The notes under the pieces were generated by a model, which was given only the letters and a program-made list of their open reading frames with translations, searched no databases and was not told the origin of the DNA. Below are positions 45,868 through 57,409 of a stretch of DNA of 64,000 nt, one piece after another. Positions within the stretch are counted from its first letter, which is position 1; each line of letters opens with the position of its first letter. The DNA lies in assembly GCA_017893485.1 (NCBI GenBank), contig CM030366.1:199235835-199299834 (forward strand), read 5' to 3'. The DNA comes from Hemerocallis citrina (lineage: Eukaryota > Streptophyta > Magnoliopsida > Asparagales > Asphodelaceae). A program made the translations under genes and the position numbers.

Positions 45868-46351
45868 CAAGTAATTTACACGTGCGATGCACGTTCTATT
45901 TTTTTAAAAAAATTATCTGGTAAATAATATGACTTAATCTGGCCTCGAAGAGATATCCCGTTACTCATCACATACTTTTTACAAATTACCCCTAGTGGCA
46001 CAAACTTTTATTTTATATGAATGGCTCTTTGAGGGAATTTTGGTAACTAACAACAATTAAGTAAATGAATGGTTAATATAACTCTCACTTAAAATTGAAT
46101 GGTTTAGATTAGATGGCTGAATGAATGTCTACAATACAGATTGTCTACAAATGACAACCCCAACTCTCCCATTATAATATTAAACTAGTAATTTGCACGT
46201 GCTATGCACGTCCTAATATATATGATTTTTAAAAGCAAAAATTTCGATATTATATGGCATCGAATATAAGACCTCTTTTATATTAGTTATGCACATGTTT
46301 GTTTAGTTACACAACTCCAACTCTATCATTAAAATATTAGGTTTTTAGAGA
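45868..46351 (-). mobile_element. Helitrons at 45,868-46,184 and 46,186-46,351
   Basis: The first has a changed end (CAAGTAATTTACACGTGCG) and a CTCTCCCATTATAATATTA 5' side. The second (166 bp) has CTAG after A and TTTTTAGAGA before T, with the hairpin GTGCTATGCAC. Confidence 0.7.
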
Positions 46352-46364
46352 TTACAGATTATTA

Positions 46365-46928
46365 CTAGTAATCTGCACGTGCAATGCACGTTCTCTTTTT
46401 TATAGTAAATAATAAGACGTAATCTGGCCTCTAACCTGAGACCTCCCTTTACTCATCACTAGTATAATGTACGTGCGATGCACCTCTAAAAAAAGTAAAG
46501 TCATCAAATTAAATGAATATATATTGAATATAGTTTATATTTGAATGTTTTGATTTGGGCTACACGTGCGGTGCACATTTATATTTGTTAAATATAGTTT
46601 AGACGTGTATTATACGTGTTTATATAGATACAAATTTAGGGTTGGTTTTTTACAAACCCCAACTCTCCCATTAAAATAGTAGAGATATACTCTTTACAAA
46701 TTACCCCCTACTGACACAAACTTTTATTTTATATGAGTGACACTTTTGTAAATAATTATGTTATAAATAAATTTAAACTTTGTGGATATTATGGTAACTA
46801 ACAACAGTTGAGTAAATGAATGGTTAATATAATTTCCACTTAAAATGAATGGTTGAGATTAGATGGTTGAATGTTTACAAATTACAGGTTGTTTACAAAT
46901 GACAACCCCAACTCTCCCATTATATATA
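46365..46928 (-). mobile_element. Helitron interrupted by a 227-bp Helitron (46,459-46,685)
   Basis: The outer element starts CTAGTAATCTGCACGTGC and ends CTCTCCCATTATATATA. The inner one starts CTAGTATAATGTACGTGCG and ends AAATAGTAGAGA; the outer sequence resumes at TATACTCTTTACAAATTACC, as in uninterrupted relatives at 47,470. Confidence 0.75.
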
Positions 46929-47722
46929 CTAGTAATATACACGTGTGATGCATGTATAAATTTATTTAAAAAATTTAAAATAAGAACTCTGATTTACACG
47001 TGCGATGCATACCTTAATAAATAGGATTATATATATTTTTAAAAGTAAATGTGAAGACTATAATGGGTGAGTTGGAGTTGCACGTGTGTTGCATGTAAGT
47101 AGGTAGATTTACAACTCCAACTCTTCCATTAATAGTTATTATATATATTATATATTATATTATAGATAGATAGATAGATAGATAGATAGTAATTTACACG
47201 TGTGATGCACATTTAATATATTAAAAAAATTTAAAGTAAAAAATCTGACGTAGTGAGGACTCGAACCTGAGACCTCATTCACATTAGTTATGCATGTGCA
47301 ATGCACACATTGGTAGATTTACAAATGACACTAAGGCCTTCTCCCATCATAATATTAGAGATTAGTAACCTGCACGTGCGATGCATGTTCTAATCAACTT
47401 TTTATTTATTTTATAAAGTAAATAATAAGACGTGATATGACCTCGAACCTAAGACCTCCCTTTACTCATACATACTCTTTACAAATTACCCTTAATGGGA
47501 CAAACTTTTATTTTATATGTGTAGCAATTTTGTAAATAATTATGTCGTAAATAAATTTGAACTTTGAGGGTATTATAGTAATTAACAACAGCTAAGTAAA
47601 AGAATGGTTAATATAACTCCCACTTATAAAAATGAATGGTTGAGATTAGATGGTTGAATGTCTACAAATTACAGGTTATCTACAAATGACAAACCCAACT
47701 CTCCCATTATATATATATAAAT
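46929..47722 (-). mobile_element. Run of degraded Helitrons (46,929-47,134; 47,189-47,361; 47,363-47,722)
   Basis: Successive TAGTAAT-type ends with GTGYGATGCAC hairpins and CTCTYCCAT...-type 5' ends. A (TAGA)n tract at about 47,163-47,189 separates the first two. Confidence 0.6.
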
Positions 47723-47753
47723 AAAGATGTGCACTGCACGTGTAAATTACTTG

Positions 47754-48083
47754 TCTCTAATAATGGGAGAGTTGGAGTTGTCATTTGTAGACAATCAACC
47801 ATCTAATCTCAACTATTTATTTTTTAGTGGGAGTTGTATTAACCATTCATTTACTCAACTGTTGTTAGTTGCCATAATACCCTTAAAGTTCAAATTTATT
47901 TATGACATAATTATTTACAAAAGTTCCACTCATATAAAATAAAAGATGATGCTACTAGGGGTAATTTGTAAAGACTAAAGAGTATGTAATGAATAAATGG
48001 TGATTCCAGGATTGAGGTCAGATTACGCCTTAGTATTTTTTTAAAAATAAAATTAGAAAGTGCATCGCACGTGCAGATTACTA

Positions 48084-48084
<1 letters not shown>
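47754..48084 (+). mobile_element. Helitron in plus orientation (331 bp)
   Basis: TCTCTAATAATGGGAGAGTT ... GTGCATCGCACGTGCAG then ATTACTAG, followed by T of a (TA)n tract. It is the plus-strand version of the family seen in reverse at 46,365 and 47,363. Confidence 0.8.
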
Positions 48085-48158
<74 letters not shown>

Positions 48159-48316
48159 TCCACTCATATAAAATAAAAGATGATGCTACTAGGGGTAATT
48201 TGTAAAGACTAAAGAGTATGTAATGAATAAATGGTGATTACAGGATTGAGGTCAGATTACGCCTTAGTATTTTTTTAAAAATAAATTAGAAAGTGCATCG
48301 CACGTGCAGATTACTA

Positions 48317-48395
<79 letters not shown>
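48085..48395. repeat. (TA)n tracts and a duplicated Helitron 3' half
   Basis: 48,085-48,154 is (TA)n; 48,155-48,317 repeats 47,920-48,084 almost exactly, again ending CTAG; 48,318-48,392 is (TA)n again. The unit [Helitron 3' half + (TA)n] of about 235 bp is duplicated in tandem. Confidence 0.9.
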
Positions 48396-48398
<3 letters not shown>

Positions 48399-48414
48399 AT
48401 ATATATACACCCTT

Positions 48415-49758
48415 CTCCCCCCTCTTTTCCTATTTTTCCATCACATCCAAATCAAAGGGTGCAATATAAAGGTGCAAATCTTGGATTGGGATTAAATACG
48501 GCTTATGTGCGCTTGCACGTCCTGCGGACACGAATGTCGAACCAACCTGAAGTAACAGCCAAATAAATGCTGCGAACATTTCTCTACTATTGAATAGTCT
48601 ATCAAAAAGATAATAGCACATTCTGCATTCATTGGCATGTTTCCCTCATAAAGCTTTTGTAACGGACAAATCAATGCAAAATTAATAGCAACAAGTTTAT
48701 TTTGCTTTCATTGATTTGTTTCCCCATGAAGTCTATAAATTAATGCATCTTCTTCTGGTTCCACACACCCGAAATTATGATGTGAATGTTTCTCTTCCAT
48801 TAAACAGTCGGTCCATCGAATCAATGCAAAAAATAACAGCAAAACGTTTATCTTGCATTCATTGGCATGTTTCCCCCATAAATCTTTTGTAACAGATGAA
48901 TAAATGCAAAATTAACAGCAAAATGTTTATTTTGCATTCATTAGCCTATTCCCCCCATGAAGTCTATAAATTGATGCATCTTCTTTTGATTCCACTCACC
49001 CAAAAATATCCAACCAGAATTTCTTCGTTGCATTCCTCTAGCACCTAGCGAGGAGGCAAATCTATTTTAAGGACATGCATGACATATAAGACTCGGTTTG
49101 CTCTTTTCTTTCTGTTTTCTTAATTTCACTATATATTTTCATAATGTTTTCACTGTTATCTTCTTAATTCGTTGAATTTTTGCCTCTACCCCCAAAGTAT
49201 TTTCTTACAGTTCATCCATGTTGGTACAACCAAGGAGGGTTAGGGCACGAGTAGGTATAGCCCAGGAGGCCAAGGCACAAGTCGAGGGAACTAAGTTGGA
49301 CTAAGTTGGGTGATAGTGTAGCTCATGGGGTTTATGCGCTAAATGGAGACAACTTGATTAATGTTGGTTAGGGCACTGAGGTAATGGCAGTTGTTGAAGC
49401 TTGGTGGATTAGTTGACATGCAACCATGGTAGATTTTGGTAATGTTCGACCCATGCCTCGTGATAGTGTAGCTCATGGGGTTTATGCGCTAAATGGAGAC
49501 AACTTGATTAATGTTGGTTAGGGCACTGAGGTAATGGCAGTTGTTGAAGCTTGGTGGATTAGTTGACATGCAACCATGGTAGATTTTTGTAATGTTCGAC
49601 CCATGCCTCGTGGTTGTAGAAATTTCCGTTGAGCTTGTAATAGTGACATGAAAACTGTAGATAATGCTAGCAATAGGTGTTGTGTTCCTCATACGAGACT
49701 TGGTGGAGTAGGAAATGAGCTACTCATCTCCTCTTTCAAACTTTGCTTCGGATAGGAC
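48415..49758. repeat. Unknown repeated sequence, copy A
   Basis: Direct, diverged partner of 50,035-51,714. It has a 230-bp internal duplication (GCATTCATTGGCATG at 48,625 and 48,855) and a 150-bp one (49,311-49,460 and 49,461-49,610, one or two changes). Promoter-like GTCTATAAATT precedes a leader and an intron-like stretch ending TTTTCTTACAG, then a short frame after ATGTTGGTACAACCAAGG. I do not recognise a gene or element family. Confidence 0.75.
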
Positions 49759-49764
49759 TTTCGT

Positions 49765-50005
49765 CATAGTGATACAAACTTTTATTCATACATACTCTTT
49801 ACTCATACATACTCTTTACAAATTACCCATAGTGATACAAACTTTTATTTTATATGAGTGACACTTTTGTAAATAATTATATCGTAAATAAATTTAAACT
49901 TTGTGGGTATTATGGTAACTAACAACAGTTGAGTAAATGAATGGTTAATATAACTCACTTAAAAATAAATGGTTGAGATTAGATGGTTGGTTGTCTATAA
50001 ATGCA
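49765..50005 (-). mobile_element. Helitron internal fragment
   Basis: Matches the body of the 46,365/47,363 family (ACAAATTACCCATAGTG ... GGTTGAGATTAGATGG) without either end; it lies between copies A and B. Confidence 0.6.
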
Positions 50006-50034
50006 TTTGAAATTGGCTCATCCAACAACTGATC

Positions 50035-51714
50035 TTGTCCTCTCCTATTTTCCCTGACATACAAATCAAAGGGTGCAATATAAAGGTGAAGATGATTTTT
50101 CCCTTGGGTTCTATAGACTGGTGGAGGGGATTCCCAGCGAATTTGATATCATGGTTGGGATGGCTTGCCGAATTTTTCGCCGTGGTGGGGATGACATGTG
50201 GCTTGTGTGCGCCCGCACGTCCTGCGGACACGAATGTCGGACCAATCTAAAGTAATAGCCAAATAAATGCTGCAAACATTTCTTTGCTATTGAATAGTCT
50301 GTCCAAAAAATTGCAGCAAAATAGTTATTCTGCATTCTTTGGCATGTTCCTCCATAAATCTTTTGTAACAGATGCATAAATGCAAAATTAACAGCAAAAC
50401 GTTTATTTTGCATTCATTTTCCTATTCCCCCATGAAGTCTATAAATTGATGCATCTTCTTCTGATTCCACACACCCGAAAATATCCAACCAGAATTCCTT
50501 CGTTGCATTCCTCTAGCATCTGGCAAAGAGGCAAATCTGATTTAAGGACATTGTGTGACACACAAGACTCAGTTTACTTTTTCTTTAGGCTTTCTTAATT
50601 TTGCTCCATATTTCCATAATGTTTTCACTATCCTCTTCTTAATTTGTTGTATTTGTTGTATACGTACCTTTGCCTCAAAATATTTTCTTACAGTTCGTAA
50701 ATGTTGGTACAACCAAGGAGGGTTAGAGCACAACTAGGTGCAGCCCAGGAGGCTAAGGCACAAGTCGGGTCGAACTGTTCAATATTAGCTGAACCAAGGA
50801 AAGCTAGGGCACTAAATTGGGGGTTTTGGTGAATGTTGATGTAGCCATGGAGTGGAGGGTATTAAGTCGGACTAAATTCGGTGATAGTGTAGCTCATGGG
50901 CATGGCTGGCCCCACCCTTCAGGCCGGTCAGGCGGCCGCCTCAGGCCCCTGAATAATTTGCAATTTTATAGGCCCTCAAATTTGTACTACCCTTATAAAT
51001 ATATGCACATATTTTGCGCGTAAAAAAAATTTGTTATTAGGGGCCCCCAAAAATAAATATTCGGGCCTTTAAAGTTTTGTTTAAATTGTTTGGGTTTGGA
51101 CTTAATTGAATTTGAGGCTTTAATTTTGGGTGATTTAAAAACAAATCCACATTTAAATCAATAGAAACTCAAACCCGAAACCCACATTCATATTCAAACC
51201 CAAAATCCTTACCCTCAACCTGAAAACCGAAACTCACATTTAAAACAAATCCTCTTTGGCTCTTTCTTCTTAGTTATTCGACGATATATATTTTGCATAT
51301 TTTGCTTTGAAAAATGTGCCAATTTTTTGTATACATGTTTTTTTTGTTTTTTTTATTTGAAAAATGTTTGGGGGGGCCCATTTCGGAAGTTCGCCTCGAG
51401 CCCCCGGGAACTCAGGGCCAGCCTTGCTATGGGGTTTATGCGCTAAATTGGGACAACTTGATCAATATTGGTGCAACCAAGGAGGGTTAGGACCCTGAGG
51501 TAAGGGTAGTTGTTGGAGCTTAGCGGATTAGTTGACATGCTACCAGGGTAGATTTTGGTGACGTTCAACCCGTGCCTCGTGGTTGTAGAAATTTTCATTG
51601 AGCTTGTAATAGTGGCATAAAAACTGCAGATGATTTGTGTTGCTCATATGAGACTTGGTGGAGTAGGAAATGAGATACTCATCTTCTTTTTCAAACTTTG
51701 CTTCGGGTACGTAG
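50035..51714. repeat. Unknown repeated sequence, copy B
   Basis: Partner of 48,415-49,758 (shared CACGTCCTGCGGACACGAATG, GGTACAACCAAGGAGGGTTA). It is interrupted by a hAT-like MITE at 50,901-51,426, and lacks the 230-bp and 150-bp duplications of copy A. Confidence 0.75.
50901..51426. mobile_element. hAT-like MITE inserted in copy B
   Basis: Ends CATGGCTGGCCC and, reverse strand, CAAGGCTGGCCC form 12-bp inverted repeats. Flanks CTCATGGG (50,893-50,900) and CTATGGG (51,427-51,433) are an 8-bp target duplication with one base lost. Copy A reads CTCATGGGGTTTATG without the element. No transposase. Confidence 0.8.
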
Positions 51715-51726
51715 GACATTCATCCC

Positions 51727-52124
51727 TTCGAAGTTTGAGATTTGATTTACTAAGGTGTTGGCATAACCAATAAGTGGATGTATAAATCTTGGTAGATTAA
51801 ATATGGGAGTGGCTACAAATTACTTGTACTTGTCGATGTGCCAAAGATATATTTGAGTTTAGACTTAGTTTATTGTACAAGTACAAAACCTTGGATTGTA
51901 TTCTTCATTATACTTTGGTTATTTGTTTTATTAATTTCTTACCGGGGGCCCACATTTTTAATCAAAAAAATTTCTCCATCATATTTTCTCTCCTCTTCAT
52001 CATGCATTTTGATCTCCAATTCTAATACCAATTGTTTTAGTGATCTTTGGATATCTGTAGTTTAACTATTTTGCATTTCGGTTTGTTTGTTTACCTTTCT
52101 AGGGTTATTTTGTTCCTTATTATA
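51727..52124. other. Intergenic, no gene seen
   Basis: AT-rich DNA with only short frames. Confidence 0.4.
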
Positions 52125-52879
52125 TCTACATATTATACTAATAGGAGAGATCCCCACTCATTTCTCTATTTTAAAATAGAGCAAGGAGATGAAAAGAAGG
52201 AGTTCACACGTGTAAACTGCACGTTTTAATATATAAAAAAAACAAAAAAACCTAAAAACCTCGGCCACAATCTCTTCATCTCCTAATTTATCTAAATCCT
52301 ACCAGACCCTGTGTTGCCTCCCTGTCAATGCACGCCACCCACCGCCCACCATCGTTGCCTCCCTGTACCCCCCCTCCTCTAACCACCCAACACCCACTGC
52401 CATCGCCTCCCTGTCGCCGCCCGCCGCCTCATATTTTACAAGACAAGAAGAAGAAGAAGAAGAAGACTAAATCTCATCCATACCCTCGAATTTCTTCGAT
52501 ATTATTCATTCACTTACTTTCATTATTTTGTTGAAAATTATAATCGAATCAGAATTTTTTTTCAATTTATTTTATTTCTATTTTTTTGAATCATGCAATT
52601 GGCTCAGGTTAAATTTCTTCTGATTAGTTGTCATTCGTGATGAAATTTTATTAACTACACTCTAATTTGCATGATTTCTCACAACAACACTGCCAAGCTC
52701 AACATAGGTGAACGTCATCCAAATGTCGTGCAATCTCCATCATTGCTATGAATTTATGCGCCGGATCTTGAAGAAGTAATTTTTCTCAATTTTCTCACAC
52801 TTTTTGTGAGTTTTATATAATTTTATGAGTCTCTCAAAATTATTTTTTAGTCTGTGCAATTTGCACAGGGTAGCACTAG
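52125..52879 (+). mobile_element. Helitron of a second family (755 bp)
   Basis: Starts TCTACATATTATACTAATAGG after A and ends CTAG before T; the 3' hairpin CTGTGCAATTTGCACAG lies 11 bases before the end (52,852-52,868). The interior holds a CT-rich stretch (52,320-52,440) resembling a captured gene leader. No empty site is available here, so the 5' end is less sure than the 3' end. Confidence 0.6.
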
Positions 52880-53289
52880 TCATTAATGAAACTAGGAGGC
52901 GATACTCTTACCATTTTTTTTATGTATCAACTACATGAAAATAAATAGGGAAATGGTTTATGTATCCATGTCATGTTGAAGTAACTAGTACTCATTCCAA
53001 ACTTAAAAACACATTTGATATTTGGTGAGTAAATATATTTTTTCTCAACCCTGAAGAAAAAGTATAAGTAAAATATATTGGACTCATTTGCAACATGTAA
53101 CAGTCTAATTAGATTAGGGTTGAGTCAGACCAGTTAAGTTCAAGTTCCGCCATTTGAATATTTGATACATTAATTAGTCACAAAGTAATTGTTATGATAT
53201 ATATATAGATTCCAGCCAGCTCATCATATATATACATGATTTATACTTACTACATCCCAATTCACCGCCTTATTCTCATCTCATATACC

Positions 53290-53297
53290 TATAAATA
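53290..53297 (+). promoter_or_regulatory. TATA box for the gene at 53,387
   Basis: TATAAATA, 90 bp before the start codon, followed by a CA-rich initiation region. Confidence 0.6.
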
Positions 53298-53386
53298 CAA
53301 TACCACGCTGTGCCCTAAATCACATCTTTTTTAAAATTTTACTAATTGCAAACCTCGTGGTGTTCTTTTTGAAGCCCTTAGTAATT

Positions 53387-53923
53387 ATGGATGTTGCTGC
53401 TTTACATAAGATTTCCGATACCATTTTCTGCCGTTCTTCCTCGTCTTGCCTTCTCTGTCCCTTTCGGCGTGATCGATTCAACGACCAGAAAACGATGAGA
53501 AGGAGGATATTGTCACGTGTGGTGAAGGAGGCAGAGGAGGTGGAGGCAGAGCACAAGTTAATGATGATGGAGTTGCGGAACGCCGAGTTGCTGGCCTTGA
53601 AATCTGATGGTGAGGAGGACAAGAAAGACACGGAGGAGTGGCGTGCACGGATGAAGCGGAAGAGGAAGGAGGAAGAGGAGAGAGAGTTCAAGAGGAGGCG
53701 CGATTGTGTGTTGGCTTACATGGAATCACTAGATCAGGAAGAGGAGCAGAGGAAGAGGATCAAGTCTATACAGTCCTTGATAGCATCTTTTCCTGCAGAA
53801 GCAGAAGCAGAAGCAGATGATGCATACGAAGACGAAGAAGTAGAAGAATATGAAGAATTGGAGTATCATTACGGCGAAGAAGAGGAAGAGGAGGAAGAGG
53901 ATATTCTTGAGATTTATGACTAG
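53387..53923 (+). CDS. Charged coiled-coil protein of unknown function (178 aa)
   Basis: The only long intact frame with a plausible promoter. The start chosen is the first ATG (MDVAALHKISD) after the TATA box; the frame is open for ten codons further upstream but without ATG. The protein has a short N-terminal region with Cys/Ser/Arg, a long Glu/Lys/Arg-rich helical region (about residues 35-125) likely to be coiled coil, a bipartite basic cluster (KRKRKEEEEREFKRRR, about residues 84-100) that could be a nuclear signal, and a very acidic Glu/Tyr C-terminus. No enzyme motif. It lies just before copy 2 of the duplicated segment and is not repeated at copy 1. It could be a lineage-specific gene or a captured fragment; the frame alone is supported. 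Confidence 0.6.
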   Translation: MDVAALHKISDTIFCRSSSSCLLCPFRRDRFNDQKTMRRRILSRVVKEAEEVEAEHKLMMMELRNAELLALKSDGEEDKKDTEEWRARMKRKRKEEEEREFKRRRDCVLAYMESLDQEEEQRKRIKSIQSLIASFPAEAEAEADDAYEDEEVEEYEELEYHYGEEEEEEEEDILEIYD

Positions 53924-54054
53924 GGTTTTTTTCTTTGTTGTTTTCTTGTTTATTTACTGTGAGAAAAAATTGTCAAAGTGATTCGATCTAGGGTTTATTG
54001 ATGTTTCCGTTCTAATTGAATTGGCCATGCTAATTAATGGTAATTCTTAGGATA

Positions 54055-56045
54055 TGTTTCTGTTCCTTAAAAGCTGACCAAAACTGGGGATTCTTGGGAT
54101 ATATTTTTGCATCCATAAGCAGCCTAAATAGACATTTAATTCATTGTTATCAGAAATTTATGATTAGTATTCTCAAATTTATCCCAAATTTTGTGTTTGG
54201 ATACATGAATCTTTTTTCGTTCTCTAATCTGTGACACGAGCTGCTTCTGTGAATTTGCCGAAGTCTTATTTACAGTGTGTCTGTGTTTTGATATTTGTCA
54301 ATCGTAATTGATTTATTTTATTCTTAAAAAATTTCAAAATTTTGCAGTACTTGCTATTGATTGTGAACTGAACTGATAGTCATATTTTCGTTAGTAATTC
54401 AGTTATAAAAGATTGATAGAAGTTGAGTATGAGAGCTAGCGAAGAAGTCATTTGTAATAAATGATTTGATGTGATTATTAGTTAGAGTTCCTTGCTTATG
54501 TTATCACTTATCTACTTTCTCAGGTATAAACCATATATACTTTAATCCTAATATAGCATGATATTAGGGAAATCTAAAATCTAAAGACATTTAACTACAA
54601 AACTAAAGAGGCAATCAAATATTACTAGATGCTAAAAAATAAAGAAATAACTGACATAAAATTGGGAAAATGCAAATGGTTAGAAGTTGGTCAAGGTGAC
54701 TGCAGATTTGAGATCCTTTGGCTGATGACAAAGAATATAAGTTCTCTCTAATTCGGTGAAATTTGGTGAATTTTATTGAAGAAGATTCCCTTTTTCTCAA
54801 GGGTTGGACCCCTATATTTAGGCATCTTGGCTAGGACAGGTGACACTAACATCCTAGTTTGTTAGTTGCGCGCGTAGTCTGCTTAGTCTGACTGGTAAGG
54901 TATGTCGTGCCACTCAAGTTTTGTAAGCCCCTACATAAAGCGCAAATAGTTATTTTTTTCCGAAAACAGGGTCGACATCTTTGCAGCACAAGGCCGCGCG
55001 CCTTGGTTTGTGTATTGCGCAATACATTGATTAAACTAAGGGTTAGTGGTTCTGGTGTCGGCTAATAACTTCATATGAAGTACTAGTACAAGATTACATA
55101 TCAAACTAAGAGGCTACAGATGTTGTAACTCTTACTTCGCTATGTGCTTTAAACAATAAATCTCTACCTTTTTCTTTCTCGAGTATTGCTGGTATTTGAT
55201 GTTACTGCAGTGTGGGCATGATAAATACATATGCATTCTCAATTTTTTTTTAGATATTTAGTCAATTCTAAAGAGTATTCCCTTTGTACTACCTCAAAGT
55301 CACTGATCTCTATATTATTTATAGGATCTTATGCACAGGGACACTACTGATGCAACATCATTTCTGCAAGCAAACAATGCATGCTTGCTTCTCAGCGACG
55401 ATGATACTCTCCGAACTCCTGACCACCTGCTGTTATTCAACTGCTCAGTTTTGTGGGATTGTTGTAGGTTATTTATCATCCATCTCACCAATTCTTTTCA
55501 ATATACTGTACACTTTACAAATGCTCATTCATCGATCTGTAACTTGCCATACATTGAACCCTTACAACATACGGTATACAGTATGTGATTAACTTTGATG
55601 GACACAGTTAAACCAATTTATTCTAGTGGTCGGGCTTAACTGTCTGCCTGTAATTTATTCCCAAATTGATTGATATTCTTTATGGGGGAAGCTTGGGCAT
55701 TATTATGATATGATGATGGGCTATTATTAACTATTTATTTCTGAAGTTCGGAATTCAAAAATATGACAAGTTATTTAGTAATGTTCTGTTTGTTTTAGAT
55801 TCTCTTGTTTATCGATCCTTTGTAAACCATCATCTTTACCATTTGGATTTGATATTTTTTTGAGAAAAAGGTGACCTCGCCACCACTTAATTAATAAGAA
55901 AATAATGATACAAGTAGTACAGATACAATACATCTATCTGTTCCTAACAGTGGAAAACAAATACAAAGCAAAACCCACACTAAACTTGTAAATGCTGCCT
56001 CTGCATCTAGTTCTCCGACCCATCTCTCCCAAATATTGTATGAGA
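54055..56045. repeat. Segmental duplication, copy 2 left part
   Basis: Matches 7,104-9,555 (CCTTAAAAGCTGACCAAAAC at both starts), lacking about 455 bp present there. Followed after about 590 bp by the right part at 56,636. Confidence 0.85.
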
Positions 56046-56635
56046 ATTCTTTCACCATCAAGTTGGTTGTTCGATCCCCGGCTTGCTCCTAATTCTATGA
56101 CACTTGTCCTCGGCATAATCTGAGTCTGATTAGTTCGTCCAGTATGTCCAACAATCTTTTAGGGTGGAATGTTGTGTTATTAAACACAGACATACTTTTT
56201 CAAAACCATTTTGAAGGCTGTTCCAAAATCTAGTAGTTATAACTTGCTAATATTTGCACATTACTTATCAAAAACAACAACAACAACAACAACAAAAAAA
56301 CTTGCTAATATGTGCACATTAAAACCACATGGACACCACAACATCTTATTTTGGACCTTTTAAACTTATTTTAGTTTGCTTTCCTTTTGCATTTTGGGCT
56401 GCCTTTTTGGCCCTTGTCTCGGTTTATTTGCTCTCTTGGGGTGTTGATAGTTTTATGTCTTGTTTGAATTTCGGTTGTTTGTTTTATCCAGTAGCTTGGA
56501 CTTTGGAGTCATTTTGTTGTTTTCTTATGAATGAACATGATATCTATAATTCACTTTTTTTTTACAAGCATATTCCACTTTTTCTTTAAAAGGGAAAAAA
56601 AACATTTAAGTCTAGCAAAATTAAATCTACTACAT
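56046..56635. other. Sequence present only in copy 2
   Basis: Contains (CAA)n at 56,273-56,296 and an 86-codon plus frame at 56,329-56,589 with hydrophobic stretches (FAFWAAFLALVSVYLLSW) that could be membrane segments; no family recognised. At copy 1 this place is taken by the 33-kb transposon block. Confidence 0.4.
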
Positions 56636-57409
56636 GAAAAATGTACAAACATGAATACCATGAGTACAAGAATAATACGATTTTAAGTCCTATATTTCAT
56701 TTCCTCAAGGAAAAATATAAGACAAAATGTTAATTACTATCTTATTTTTATATGGACGAAAACAATTTAAGGGCTAAATTTAATTCCGACTTTTTTCATG
56801 TATAATTTTTTCTAGATCATAAATTTTAAGATTTTTATTGATAATCATAAGTTTTAAATTTTGGCATAAGATGAAGTTGACATTTCTAATCAAATTCTTT
56901 AACAATTTCCCTGAAACACTTTGTTAATTTCCAACTTTAAAACAAAAAAGTATTTATGAATATTGGGTTTTTCCTTATCAAATGGTTTAAAAACCATTAT
57001 TAAAAAAATAATGAAAGAAATGCTTAGTCAAGATGGAGCTCTAATCAAGTCAGCTAATTAAGGTAGATGTATAAAATATATAATTAAAACAAATAATTCG
57101 AGCCTGATTTATAAAACGATTCATATGTAAATTTTATTCTTGTTTAGAATTGAGGATTATGTAACCAAATTAATTAAGTCCACTGAAAATATTTTGGTAA
57201 AATTTGGTTAGATTTGGACTCAATTAAATAAGACTCTAACTTAGGAAATCAATCATAGTAATTGATTTTGTTTACCAGATTTGGCTGGATGTGCACCAGC
57301 TGTATTTGAAGGGGATTTAATTTGTAATTGGTAATTAGTAAATCCGACTTCTAAAATAAGTAATGATAATGATTTATGAGATACCAAACTCTTTCTTTAT
57401 CTTGATATA

